This document shows positions 1 through 8,349 of a stretch of 64,000 nucleotides of DNA, one piece after another. The position numbers and the translations under genes were made by a program. The stretch covers positions 90,336-154,335 of the forward strand of contig CAQGLR010000006.1 of the NCBI GenBank assembly GCA_948794795.1, written 5' to 3'. Under the pieces are notes generated by a model. It did no database searches. It saw only the letters and a program-made list of their open reading frames with translations, and was not told where the DNA came from. This DNA is from an uncultured Lachnospiraceae bacterium (GTDB lineage: Bacteria; Bacillota; Clostridia; Lachnospirales; Lachnospiraceae). Position 1 is the stretch's first letter. The number at the start of each line of letters is the position of its first letter.

Positions 1-192
1 TGCTATAAAACTGTCTATTATAGTCCTTGCAATAAGATGTGGGTCTCCTAACTGTTCTAGTGCTTTTTCTTCAGATTCTTCTCCATTTTCAATATAATCT
101 TTATAATAACGGATATTTTCCTCTATTTCAGATGCTGGCACATTGCCCGCCAGGCTCTCTGTAAGAATATCTAAAAATTCTTTTTTAGTCAT
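1..192 (-). CDS. HAAS-domain (DUF1700-like) protein, N-terminal part only
   Basis: Only the first 64 codons lie in the window; the gene runs off the left edge. The visible part opens MTKKEFLDIL and contains a YYKDYIENG stretch followed by EEKALEQLGDP and an ARTI motif. This is the pattern of the small alpha-helical HAAS domain at the N-terminus of DUF1700-type membrane proteins, which usually sit beside a PadR regulator (family knowledge; the neighbour is outside the window). A GGAGG at 199-203 precedes the ATG at 192 with good spacing. Function is unknown, and membrane segments would lie in the missing part. Confidence 0.75.
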   Translation of the reverse strand, partial: MTKKEFLDILTESLAGNVPASEIEENIRYYKDYIENGEESEEKALEQLGDPHLIARTIIDSFIA

Positions 193-288
193 TGGCAACC
201 TCCATTACATTAGGTTATGCTTCCGGCCTCTCCCTTGTGCCTGCCTTTATGGCAAAGCTTTCCAGAATACCAGGAAAGAATAAGTTAA

Positions 289-338
289 AAGCGCAAGTCA
301 TACGGCTTGCGCTTATTTAACCGTTATATTAAACGGTT
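289..338 (-). terminator. Two hairpins downstream of the aldolase gene
   Basis: Two consecutive stems lie just past the aldolase stop codon. One is AAGCGCAAG/CTTGCGCTT (289-314), followed on the minus strand by a short T-rich run. The other is AACCGTT/AACGGTT (319-338). Together they probably end aldolase transcription. The T-tract is modest, so strength is uncertain. Confidence 0.5.
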
Positions 339-363
339 TTATTCTTAACTTGCTTAAACATTA

Positions 364-1227
364 TTAAGCCTTTCCAACTGAACCAAAGAGTTCCATCTTC
401 TCTTTTACAGTAGCCTTGATAGCTTCTGCACCTGGAGCTAAAAGCTTACGTGGGTCAAATCCCTTGCCCTGCTGGTCTTTGCCTTCTTCAATATACTTAC
501 GTGTAGCTTCCTGGAATGAAAGCTGGCACTCTGTATTAACATTAATCTTTGCAACACCAAGGGAAATAGCTTTCTTAATCATATCTTCTGGAATACCTGT
601 ACCACCATGAAGTACAAGAGGCATATCTCCTGTCTTTGCCTGGATTGCTTCGAGAGTTTCAAAGCTAAGTCCTGCCCAGTTATCTGGATACTTTCCATGG
701 ATATTGCCAATACCTGCTGCAAGCATTGTAACACCGAGGTCTGCAACCATCTTGCATTCATCAGGGTCTGCACACTCACCAGCACCAACTACACCATCTT
801 CTTCACCACCTATTGAGCCAACTTCTGCCTCAAGTGAAAGGCCAAGGATATTACAAGCATGTACTAACTGTGTAGTCTTGTCAATATTCTCTTCAATAGG
901 ATAATGTGAGCCATCAAACATAATTGATGAGAAACCTGCATTAATACAAGCCTTTGCGCCTTCAAATGAACCATGGTCAAGATGAAGTGCTACAGGAACA
1001 GTTATATTTAACTCTTCTAACATTCCATTAACCATTCCTACAACTGTCTTATAACCACACATATACTTGCCAGCGCCCTCAGATACACCTAAGATAACTG
1101 GGGAGTTAAGTTCCTGTGCTGTCTGTAAGATAGCCTTTGTCCACTCTAAGTTGTTGATATTGAACTGGCCTACTGCATATTTGCCAGCTTTAGCTTTGGT
1201 AAGCATTTCTTTTGCTGATACTAACAT
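364..1227 (-). CDS. fba: Class II fructose-1,6-bisphosphate aldolase
   Basis: Zinc-dependent aldolase that cleaves fructose 1,6-bisphosphate to DHAP and glyceraldehyde 3-phosphate in the cytoplasm, a core glycolytic and gluconeogenic step. The 287-aa protein shows the class II hallmarks in order: LHLDHG at about 81-86 (catalytic Asp84, zinc-ligand His85), SIMFDGSH near 101-108, an EAEVG segment, the metal-site region IHGKYP near 178, and VLHGGTG near 207 followed by KINVNTE. I chose the ATG at 1227 because GGAGGT lies 7-8 nt upstream and the protein then begins with the typical MLVSAKEML; the longer frame adds 22 residues without a ribosome site. It appears monocistronic. Very secure; bacterial class II enzymes acting on tagatose bisphosphate are close relatives, so that substrate is a minor alternative. 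Confidence 0.95.
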   Translation of the reverse strand: MLVSAKEMLTKAKAGKYAVGQFNINNLEWTKAILQTAQELNSPVILGVSEGAGKYMCGYKTVVGMVNGMLEELNITVPVALHLDHGSFEGAKACINAGFSSIMFDGSHYPIEENIDKTTQLVHACNILGLSLEAEVGSIGGEEDGVVGAGECADPDECKMVADLGVTMLAAGIGNIHGKYPDNWAGLSFETLEAIQAKTGDMPLVLHGGTGIPEDMIKKAISLGVAKINVNTECQLSFQEATRKYIEEGKDQQGKGFDPRKLLAPGAEAIKATVKEKMELFGSVGKA

Positions 1228-1291
1228 AATATAAACCTCCATCTTTTGATAAGCTCCACGCCAGTGAAGCCGTAACATATAAATCAAGTCC

Positions 1292-1320
1292 ATTATATAC
1301 CATTTCTGCCAAAAATGGAA
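1292..1320 (-). promoter_or_regulatory. Probable fba promoter
   Basis: On the minus strand a perfect TATAAT (1292-1297) lies 17 bp from a weak -35, TTCCAT (1315-1320). It would start transcription about 55 nt upstream of the aldolase ATG. The -10 is convincing and the -35 is poor. Confidence 0.4.
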
Positions 1321-1375
1321 TATAAAATATACAAGTTTTATTAAATACTGGCTTATAGATGTTTAAAAATTAAAT

Positions 1376-1557
1376 ACTTTACAAATTATTGACGCTGGCA
1401 ATTCCAAATGTTTTACCAACAACAGCACGCTTCCGCTTGGATGGATGCACAATGGTGCATAAAATCTGAAAAAACCAGATTTAAGCACCAGCGCCTCCAT
1501 AACAGCTGCTTTTTGGTAAAACATTTGGAATTGCCAGCGTAATATACTCTTTGTACA
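1376..1557. repeat. Palindromic intergenic repeat, copy 1 (module C plus short arms)
   Basis: Arms CGCTGGCAATTCC... (1393-1417) and its complement (1515-1539) enclose a hairpin. Inside are ACGCTTCCGCT, GGTGC/GCACC-type pairing and an apical stem AAATCTG (1462-1468)/CAGATTT (1476-1482). It lies in the opposite orientation to the copies at 5863-6101 and 10060-10283, which it matches closely when reverse-complemented. The outer flank TTGTACAA near 1550 also matches those copies. A 70-codon frame through the element is an accident of the repeat. Confidence 0.9.
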
Positions 1558-1946
1558 ATTTTTATTTTCAAACATATATAATCTCTTTATTTATCAAGAC
1601 TTGCTGGACTAAATAACATTACTTTTTGGTCTCTGGAAGAACTTTTTCTTAGAAATGTACCAATTTACACTCTTGTGTTTTGGGCCTGTGTATGACAGCG
1701 AAAAAAACTCTAGCCAAATGAATGATTTCTGGAAATTAAGTGTTTTCAAAAACATGCAATACAATTATATTATTTCCCACATCATAATAACCTTTACCAT
1801 ATATCTTTTCTTATATACAAAAAATTTGAAGAAAAGTATGCCTGCTTTAAAAATCTATGCAGAATACAATTTAAAAATAAAACAACTTCTTAATCTGGTT
1901 CTTACCAAAGTATAACAATTTTTAAATAATATTTTCTAAAGACTAA
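1558..1946. other. Intergenic stretch without a supported gene
   Basis: A plus-strand frame at 1655-1915 (86 codons, hydrophobic middle) has no good ribosome site and no recognisable family, and lies in very AT-rich sequence, so I do not call it a gene. I see no strong terminator or promoter here. Confidence 0.5.
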
Positions 1947-2240
1947 TTAAAGTTTGCTTTTTTTTAAAATATCTTCTAAAAGATTTATATATTCTTCAAA
2001 TTGTTTTATTCCATAATTTGTTATTCTATATGTGCTATTAGTTTTTTTACCAACTAATTTTTTTTCAGATACAATATACCCCCATCCTTCCAACTTAGAC
2101 AATTGTACACTTATATTACCATCTGTAGCTTTTGTAATCTCACGTAATTCAGTAAATGATTTACTATCACATAACAAACAACTTAAAATTTTTAACCGCA
2201 ATGGCAAACTAAATGCATCTGGTATATTATATATTTCCAC
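1947..2240 (-). CDS. Small winged-helix transcriptional regulator
   Basis: A 97-aa protein with a winged-helix fold: PLRLKILSCLL, then ITKATDGNISVQLSKLEGWGYI (recognition helix region) and a wing with TYRITNYGIKQFEEY. This matches the small ArsR/HTH_34-like group often encoded next to a membrane protein. The GTG at 2240 is preferred because GGAGG lies just upstream; the longer frame would start inside the membrane-protein gene without a ribosome site. The start overlaps the end of the upstream gene by 14 nt, so the two are translationally coupled. It probably represses its own operon at the palindrome at 2924-2960 (inference). Confidence 0.8.
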   Translation of the reverse strand: MEIYNIPDAFSLPLRLKILSCLLCDSKSFTELREITKATDGNISVQLSKLEGWGYIVSEKKLVGKKTNSTYRITNYGIKQFEEYINLLEDILKKSKL

Positions 2241-2898
2241 TTTTTTTCCCTTGCCTCCACAATAATATTGCAAGACATACATACCCAATAATATATGTCA
2301 TATAATTAATAATATAATTAACATTTACAACTATTTCACTATTTGTTATATTATAATTTAAGCCAGAAACACTTAATAAGGTTATTGAAGAAAACAAATA
2401 AAAAATTGAACATACTAAAATCCATATCTTATTTGTTACAACTCCAGTAATAATTATTGCAAGACAAAATAAAACAATATTTATCAATAAATAATAATCT
2501 TCTAATTTAGGTAATATTTTTATAATATTTTTATTATTGTAAATTATACAACGCACTAAAAAGAAAATAACGGGATTACTAACAGTAGTAATACCCCATA
2601 TATTTATACATCCAAGATAATATCTATTATTTGTTTTTTTCTCTCTATTATAAACCCATATATAAATAAAAATCATAACTACTGAAAAAAACAATTTAAT
2701 AATTGAATTAATAATTGATATTATAATACCTGGTCTAAATATAACTTCTGTTCCAAAACTTAATAACAAAGAAAAACCTTGTATAACAGCGTAAGATATA
2801 AATAAAACAAATAAACCTGTATATTTCTTTTTTGTTTGTTCTATTGTTCCATAAATATACGCTATTTCTTCATATACATTTTTTTTAATATTTTGCAT
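2227..2898 (-). CDS. Multi-pass membrane protein paired with a winged-helix regulator
   Basis: A 223-aa, very hydrophobic protein with about six predicted membrane segments, for example YTGLFVLFISYAVIQGFSLL, LFFSVVMIFIYIWVY and ILVCSIFYLFSSITLL. It has no catalytic motif or family I recognise. AAGGAG lies 7 nt before the ATG. The first gene of a two-gene operon, it overlaps the regulator downstream. Membrane-protein/small-regulator pairs of this form are common in Clostridia and mostly uncharacterised. Codon content is exceptionally AT-rich (many ATA and AAT codons), more so than flanking metabolic genes, which might mean transfer. Confidence 0.75.
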   Translation of the reverse strand: MQNIKKNVYEEIAYIYGTIEQTKKKYTGLFVLFISYAVIQGFSLLLSFGTEVIFRPGIIISIINSIIKLFFSVVMIFIYIWVYNREKKTNNRYYLGCINIWGITTVSNPVIFFLVRCIIYNNKNIIKILPKLEDYYLLINIVLFCLAIIITGVVTNKIWILVCSIFYLFSSITLLSVSGLNYNITNSEIVVNVNYIINYMTYIIGYVCLAILLWRQGKKSGNI

Positions 2899-2923
2899 AT
2901 AAATCTCCTTTCTTATACTTTAT

Positions 2924-2969
2924 ATTATAAATTACTTTATAATATAAAGTAATTTATAATATTTGTCAA
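2924..2969 (-). promoter_or_regulatory. Promoter overlapped by a 37-bp perfect palindrome (operator)
   Basis: On the minus strand TTGACA (2964-2969), a 17-bp spacer and TATATT (2941-2946) form a near-consensus promoter for the membrane protein/regulator operon. A perfect 17-bp inverted repeat with a 3-nt centre spans 2924-2960 (core ATTACTTTAT/ATAAAGTAAT). It covers the spacer, the -10 and the probable start site, the position expected for a repressor operator. The likely ligand is the operon's own winged-helix protein (inference). Confidence 0.75.
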
Positions 2970-3436
2970 TCAAAAAATTCTCTTCTTTAACTAATAAGTT
3001 TTTAACTAAATTACCAAAAACTATGTTAGTTTTATCTATCTTAAATAAATAATAAACACATAAATCTCTTCAAAATACTATCTTTCTGCCATACAACAGT
3101 ATATGCATCATTTACAAATCCTTTCATGCACTGTATAACATCCTAGTAAAAAATCTCTAGATAAACCTTATATGAAAAATATTTATATATTACCCAGTCT
3201 ATATAATTATCTTGTACATATGTGATTACATAAAGATCTATAATGCAAAAAAACATAATGTAACATTTCCTGCCTTATTTGTATATTATATATCATATAA
3301 TATACAAAACCGCCATATTTCAATTAACTTTAGAAAAAAACAAAAAAGAGAAACAACTATTCATATAGCCCAAGCTAATATAATAGAAAATTTCTCTCTT
3401 TGAATAATGAGAAACCTGCTTTAATTTTCTTTTTAT
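2970..3436. other. AT-rich intergenic region
   Basis: No supported gene. A 63-codon plus-strand frame at 3212-3403 has no ribosome site and low-complexity composition. No clear terminator or repeat-family copy is visible. Confidence 0.5.
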
Positions 3437-4018
3437 TTAATCAGAATAATAAAACTCAGTATATAAACTTGTATTTGAAAAACCAAAAACACTATCAAAA
3501 TGTACAGTTGCTTTATAACATACCGTAGACGTACAGGTGCCATCAAGTATAGAGTATGTTGGCTTAGAAATATCTGTTAAATAGATATTTGTAAATATTG
3601 CTGTATTAGTCATATTTAATTGTGCATTTCTACAAAGGCTCATTGATTTTCCTTCTACTGTATATGTAACTGTAATAGTAAAATATTCACCTAATTCCCA
3701 TGTTGGTTTAGTTGTAGTCTTTTGCACTTCCGCTCTTTCAATATTAAAATATTCAGATTTTATAGAAATTTTTCTATTTTCAATATAATCTAGAAGTTTC
3801 CATTAGCTTATTGCAAACTTTGTAGCTACTTTCTTATATTCTTCTAATGTCATTTTGTCTTCATCAACAGGTAAGTATCCAAGTTCTAGATCATAATTTT
3901 CATTTATATCATCTAAAATTTTTTCATATGCTAAAATTTCTCCAGTTGACGCAAAAGCATTTGTGCTACATCCAATAGATAATATCAAAACCATAAAAAT
4001 ACTTAAAACTTTTTTCAT
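3437..4018 (-). pseudogene. Secreted small protein interrupted by one in-frame stop codon
   Basis: Two open stretches on the minus strand are in the same frame, separated only by one TAA (3803-3805). The first half begins MKKVLSIFMVLILSIGCSTN, a signal peptide with a possible lipobox cysteine, preceded by GGAGG, and runs into EEYKKVATKFAIS. After the TAA the frame continues WKLLDYIENRK... to QKTTTKPTWELGEYFTITVTY and a beta-rich tail ending YYSD. Removing the stop gives one 193-residue exported protein, so the simplest reading is a recent nonsense mutation. Alternatives are a sequencing error or readthrough. The intact family is not one I recognise; the tail looks like a small beta-sandwich. 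Confidence 0.7.
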
Positions 4019-4295
4019 GTAACCTCCCATCTGTTTCCCATTATTTTACTATTTACAATAAAATAAAATTAATATTTTATCAATACATTTTTAAATTAAT
4101 TTATTATAAATTATAAATATATATTTTATCTTAATAATTAGTATTTCAGAGTTTTACAATTAAATATTAAAAACCCCACAAATTTATATGATATCTTACC
4201 CTATTAAAAAACATCAGGAAATTACGCTTTGTTTGACAATGATACAAAATAATAATATAATTTGTAAAATAATAAATAATAAGGAGAAATGTACA

Positions 4296-5129
4296 ATGCC
4301 AGGGGTTTTATTTGAGGGTGGTTCTTTCAGGGCTGTATTTAGCTGTGGTGTTATGGATGCCCTTCTTGATAATAATATTATGTTTCCATACTGTATAGGT
4401 GTATCTGCTGGCGCAGCAAATTCCGCATCATATATTTCAAAACAGAGCGGAAGAAATATACAAGTATATGTAAATTACCGCAATGACAAAAGATATGTTG
4501 GAAAGAGAAACTTTCTAACCGAAAAAAGTCTTTTTGGAATAGATTTTGTATTCCGTAAAGTTCCAAATGAACTTATAAAATTTGACCTGGATACATTCAG
4601 GAAATATACTGGCAGGTTCGTTGTAGTAGTTACAGACGCACTTACTGGTAAGGCAAAATACTTTGGAAAAGAGGATATAGATGAGCAATTCAATGTTTTT
4701 TGTGCTACATGTGCCCTTCCTGGAGCATTTCCAGCTGTAGAAATAGCAGGAGGCTTCTATTATGACGGAGGTCTTTCAAATCCTGTACCTATTGATAAAT
4801 GTATTGAAGATGGCAATAAAAAAATGCTAATTGTGCTTACACAGCCTGATGGTTATAAAAAAACCTGTCTGCCAAGGGAAAAACGCATTGCAAGGCTTAT
4901 ACAACGCAAATATCCTGCTGTAGCTGACAGAATTCTGCACAGATACAAAAAGTATAATAAATCACTGGAAATATGCAACCAGCTTGAAAGTGAAGGCAAA
5001 GCAGTTATATTAAGGCCTCCAGCTAAACTTGAAAGCCTGGAAAATGATATAAATATATTAAAACAAACTTATAAACAAGGTTACAACCTTGCAGTAAAAA
5101 AATTAGATGAAATAAGGGCTCTTTTCTAA
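4296..5129 (+). CDS. Patatin-like phospholipase
   Basis: Predicted cytoplasmic or membrane-associated acyl hydrolase using a Ser-Asp dyad. The 277-aa protein has the oxyanion-hole region GGSFR (8-12), the nucleophile elbow GVSAG (Ser37) and the DGG motif with catalytic Asp156 (YYDGGLSNPVP). This matches the YjjU-type bacterial patatins, which normally run 270-300 aa. I start at 4296 because AAGGAG lies 9-10 nt upstream and the protein then begins MPGVLFEGG as in the family; the longer frame adds 36 residues rich in Asn and Ile with no homologous look. Physiological substrate is unknown. It converges with the VanZ-like gene. Confidence 0.88.
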   Translation: MPGVLFEGGSFRAVFSCGVMDALLDNNIMFPYCIGVSAGAANSASYISKQSGRNIQVYVNYRNDKRYVGKRNFLTEKSLFGIDFVFRKVPNELIKFDLDTFRKYTGRFVVVVTDALTGKAKYFGKEDIDEQFNVFCATCALPGAFPAVEIAGGFYYDGGLSNPVPIDKCIEDGNKKMLIVLTQPDGYKKTCLPREKRIARLIQRKYPAVADRILHRYKKYNKSLEICNQLESEGKAVILRPPAKLESLENDINILKQTYKQGYNLAVKKLDEIRALF

Positions 5130-5179
5130 AACAAGAAAACAGGGTCCTGTAACATCTTAATAATTATAAACATAATATT

Positions 5180-5566
5180 CTATTTAAAGAAAAGCAATGT
5201 TATAATCCATCCAAGTATAACACCACACACATTCAGTCCCACATCAAACCATGAAAAATGACGTCCTTCAATAAAAGGCTTTGTCCTTTCATCTGCCCAT
5301 GACCATATAACTGCTGTTGCCACACCATACAATGGATTTATTACATAACTTTTTAAAGTTATAATTAATAATATATTAAATACAAAAAACAAAAAAACAT
5401 GTGCAGCTTTTCTTAAATATGAATTTAATCTGTTCACATTAATCCCTGCAAAACATAGTTTCCTGGCAAGTCCCATACTTGCTTTTCCTGTCTTCTCTCC
5501 ATTCTGGTGTGATAAAAACGTCATAAACATAAACCATATAAAAGTTAAAATTAAATATATACGCAA
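5180..5566 (-). CDS. VanZ-like membrane protein
   Basis: A 128-aa membrane protein with the VanZ family order: an N-terminal helix (YLILTFIWFMFMTFLSH), the RKAAH motif at the start of the second helix, then WADERTKPFIEGRHFSWFDVGLN, matching the family's DE...Q.F.pGR...D...N signature, and a final helix. VanZ gives low-level teicoplanin resistance in enterococci; most chromosomal homologues have no proven role. The start is TTG at 5566, chosen because AGGAGG lies about 7 nt upstream and no in-frame ATG is nearby. Confidence 0.85.
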   Translation of the reverse strand: MRIYLILTFIWFMFMTFLSHQNGEKTGKASMGLARKLCFAGINVNRLNSYLRKAAHVFLFFVFNILLIITLKSYVINPLYGVATAVIWSWADERTKPFIEGRHFSWFDVGLNVCGVILGWIITLLFFK

Positions 5567-5806
5567 AATACCCCTCCTAAAGGAATTATTAATAACTTTT
5601 CTTACCAGTATTTACTATAACATATACTTTTAATTTAATAAAGCTTTCCCAAACCAGATATCTACAATTATAATACTCTGCCCATAAAAAACATATGAAT
5701 AAATAAACTCTGGATATTCTATAATGTTTTCTGGACCAGTTTATTTACAAACTACTTATTTATATATTTATTCAGTTTTCCACACTTTCTATTTTTTTTA
5801 AACTTC
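5567..5806. other. Intergenic region upstream of repeat copy 2
   Basis: AT-rich sequence between the VanZ-like gene and the repeat. It probably holds the VanZ promoter. No gene or clear hairpin is visible. Confidence 0.45.
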
Positions 5807-6101
5807 CACGTCCATTTCATAAATTTGAATAATTTTTATTATCAACTTTTGTGGAGACGGACAGTTTTCCCATTTTTCAAATTACACAAAGATTATATTA
5901 CTCTGGCAGATTCCAAATGTTTTACCATAAGGCAGCTGTTTGGGGGCGCTGGTGCTTAAGCCCCGTATTAAATGTTTCTGTGAAACATTGGGGGCTTTAT
6001 GCACCACTGCGCATCCCATCCAAGCGGGAGCGGCTGCCGGTGGTAAAACATTTGGAATTGCCAGAGGCAAAATACCTGTGTACTAAAAATGGAAAACTCA
6101 A
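5807..6101. repeat. Palindromic intergenic repeat, copy 2 (half module A joined to complete B-C)
   Basis: 5807-5862 is one arm of module A (starts CACGTCCATTTCATAAAT, ends GGAGACGGACAG). It runs directly into a complete B-C palindrome at 5863-6101, bounded by AGTTTTCCCATTTTT and its complement. Inner arms ATTCCAAATGTTTTACC/GGTAAAACATTTGGAAT enclose GCTGGTGC/GCACCACTGC. The apical stem is AAGCCCC (5958-5964)/GGGGCTT (5991-5997), with an extra hairpin ATGTTTC/GAAACAT at the tip. The apical stem differs in sequence from copies 1 and 4 but still pairs. The matching second A arm is absent. Confidence 0.9.
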
Positions 6102-6187
6102 ATTCTAAGTATAATTGAAAATACAAGCCTCATATGATAAAATAGTATTTGACACAATATAACTAATATATAGAAATGAGGTGCACT

Positions 6188-7351
6188 ATGAAAAAGAAAT
6201 TTAAACAATTACTATTTATATTGTGTATGGTTATAGCTATAACAATGTCATACACAATATTCACCCATGCTGGCAGCAACAAAACAGCTTATGTTGCATT
6301 TGGCGACAGCATTGCAGCAGGCTATGGCCTTGAAGGCTATACAGCAGGCCAGGACAACCCGCCAGCAGACAGTTACCAAGCAATTATAAGCAATTTCCTT
6401 AAAACATCCCCAGCAAATTATGCAGTTACAGGTGATGACAGCACAGACTGCATTAATATACTGGAATCAGGCAATGCAGACAATATGCTTTCCGATGCTG
6501 GAATTATAACACTTTCAATTGGTTCCAATGATTTATTAAAACCATTTACTGGAATAGTAAAAGAAACACTTGGGATAACAGAAGATATAGAAAGCCTGGA
6601 CCCTTCTCAGATTGAAAAATATTATTCCAGCCTTGATGCTTCTTCTATACTTGAAATTACTGCAATAGCAAACAAACTTTCAAATGAATTAAAAGATAAC
6701 GCAATACTCCATGAAAAAGCACAGGCATTTTCTGGTAACTTTAATAAAATAATAGATATTATAAACCAAAAAGCACCAGATGCTTCAATATATGTAACAA
6801 ATATATACAACCCTTACAAAGATGTTATGGTTCTTGGAGATATAGCAGAAACTTATATAAAAGAAATTAACACTGCATTTTCACAAGATTCAGAAAATTA
6901 TACACTTATAGATTTGTATACATTATTTAAGAATGAGAACTTGTCAAATGTAAAATTTAATATTTCAGATTTATCAAGCATAAACCTTGACCCACATCCA
7001 TCCAAAGAAGGACATAAAAGAATTGCAGAAACTATAATTTCTGCAATAGAAAAGAAATATGCACCTGCTGCTGCATCAATATCACAGCTTAAAAGTACAG
7101 CTAAAAATACTATAACAATAAAACTTACCTGTAAAACAGACAAGTCTGGATACGAGATAAAATTTGCCACTTCTAAAAATGGCAAATGGAATACTTTAGA
7201 AAATACCAGCAAAAACACTGCTAAAATTAAATCATCCAAATTAAAAGCAGGTAAGACATACTACATAAAAGCCAGAAGTTTTAATGAAATAAACGGAGTA
7301 AAATATTACAGCCAGTATAGCAAAGTGAAAAAAATACAGATAAAAAAATAA
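6188..7351 (+). CDS. Secreted SGNH/GDSL hydrolase with C-terminal fibronectin-III-like repeat
   Basis: An exported esterase or lipase of the SGNH superfamily. The 387-aa protein has a signal peptide (about 1-29, ending THAGS), block I AFGDSIAAGYG (nucleophile Ser41), block III IGSNDLL and block V DPHPSKEGH (Asp268, His270). After the roughly 270-residue catalytic domain there is a beta-rich, lysine-rich tail (GYEIKFATSKNG... AGKTYYIKARSF...) like the FN3-type repeats ending many Lachnospiraceae surface proteins, suggesting wall or glycan attachment. The ATG at 6188 follows GAGGTG by 4 nt. Substrate cannot be told from sequence; carbohydrate de-esterification is plausible. Confidence 0.88.
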   Translation: MKKKFKQLLFILCMVIAITMSYTIFTHAGSNKTAYVAFGDSIAAGYGLEGYTAGQDNPPADSYQAIISNFLKTSPANYAVTGDDSTDCINILESGNADNMLSDAGIITLSIGSNDLLKPFTGIVKETLGITEDIESLDPSQIEKYYSSLDASSILEITAIANKLSNELKDNAILHEKAQAFSGNFNKIIDIINQKAPDASIYVTNIYNPYKDVMVLGDIAETYIKEINTAFSQDSENYTLIDLYTLFKNENLSNVKFNISDLSSINLDPHPSKEGHKRIAETIISAIEKKYAPAAASISQLKSTAKNTITIKLTCKTDKSGYEIKFATSKNGKWNTLENTSKNTAKIKSSKLKAGKTYYIKARSFNEINGVKYYSQYSKVKKIQIKK

Positions 7352-7461
7352 ACACCAATGTATAAGCTATAACAATCTTCTACATTAAAAGCAAACACAC
7401 AAACACCTGGTTCTTATTAATACCTGTCAGGATTACGGCTATTCCAGCTTATAATTAATAC

Positions 7462-7605
7462 CAGGGTATCCGGAACATTGCTTTAAAATTACTTATTACA
7501 GCTTGTGCAGAAACTATATTAAATTACAGCAATTAATTGCCGCATCCAATATACCCCTGCCATACCTGCAAAAGTAAATTAAGCCACAATATTCCAGATA
7601 CCCTG
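7462..7605. repeat. 144-bp imperfect palindrome of a second type
   Basis: Outer arms CAGGGTATCCGGAACATTG (7462-7480) and ACAATATTCCAGATACCCTG (7586-7605) pair imperfectly. The symmetry continues inward (GCAG...TATATT on both sides) to a perfect 12-bp palindrome GCAATTAATTGC at 7529-7540, almost exactly at the centre. It is unrelated in sequence to the A/B/C repeat family and lies just downstream of the purO-like stop codon, so it may also end that operon. Confidence 0.6.
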
Positions 7606-7615
7606 TTTTACCTTG

Positions 7616-8329
7616 CTAACAATTCTTATTATAAATCCTGCTTGTATAACTTCCATCTTCTATACTAATATAACGTATAAAAAGAGAAACTTTATTATCT
7701 GGATTTAAACTATCCCATACAAGCTGTCCAAACTCTTCCATATCATCCTTTACCCCAACAAGCTTTGGCTCTCCTTCAAAGCTTGGAAGCGGGCTGCCAT
7801 CATGCATATAAGTGTGTATAAAATGCCCTTCACCTGCCACAGGGTTTTCATAATCAAAAGTATAACGGTTACATGCATCTGGATTGCCATTATTACTTTT
7901 CAATATAGACATAGAATATTTAAAAATACCATTTTCTATATTAAGCATTGCAGAAATACGTGGTGTATAATTTGGCGCATCTGGCTCAAACTCCCTTGTA
8001 AGAAGTGCCTGCCTGAATGTAGAACCACTTTCCACCATATTATAAATTGTATCTGTCTGGTCACCATTAGTCACTATTGTATTATTGCCAAGCACACGTA
8101 CAGGCGCATATATAACAAGGCTTGGGTCACTTAACTTTGCAGGGTCAAAAGCCTGTGTACGTATACCCTCACCATCTTCTATAAAAATCCTGTTCCTGCT
8201 GTTTTCACTGCGTCCCATTATAAAATAAGCAATTACTGCATGTCTGCCATCTGGTGTCCTGCCAGTTACAATTCCACGTCCAGGATATTCATTTGATTTT
8301 AATTCATTTTCTAAAGATAATTTCTCCAT
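7616..8329 (-). CDS. purO: IMP cyclohydrolase, PurO-like
   Basis: Closes the ring of FAICAR to make inosine monophosphate, the last step of de novo purine synthesis, in the cytoplasm. The 237-aa protein resembles the stand-alone IMP cyclohydrolase family best known from archaea: EYPGRGIVTGRTPDG near the start, AYFIMGRSENSRNR, an IVTNGDQTDT segment and a C-terminal FIRYISIEDG. It replaces the MGS domain of ordinary PurH. The ATG at 8329 has GGAGG 6 nt upstream; an upstream in-frame start has none. Lies 20 nt after the AICAR transformylase gene, so the two form one operon and together perform both PurH activities. Confidence 0.88.
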   Translation of the reverse strand: MEKLSLENELKSNEYPGRGIVTGRTPDGRHAVIAYFIMGRSENSRNRIFIEDGEGIRTQAFDPAKLSDPSLVIYAPVRVLGNNTIVTNGDQTDTIYNMVESGSTFRQALLTREFEPDAPNYTPRISAMLNIENGIFKYSMSILKSNNGNPDACNRYTFDYENPVAGEGHFIHTYMHDGSPLPSFEGEPKLVGVKDDMEEFGQLVWDSLNPDNKVSLFIRYISIEDGSYTSRIYNKNC

Positions 8330-8349
8330 TTTTATCCTCCATTCCAAAA

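Noticed and set aside
1363..1575. A 70-codon minus-strand frame across repeat copy 1
   Set aside because: It is produced by the palindromic repeat itself; no ribosome site and no protein-like composition.
1655..1915. An 86-codon plus-strand open frame with a hydrophobic centre
   Set aside because: No ribosome site or promoter, very AT-rich, and no family resemblance.
3212..3403. A 63-codon plus-strand open frame
   Set aside because: No ribosome site; composition is that of AT-rich intergenic sequence.
5851..6108. An 85-codon plus-strand frame and a 62-codon minus-strand frame across repeat copy 2
   Set aside because: Both lie within the B-C palindrome and are not conserved as frames in the other copies.
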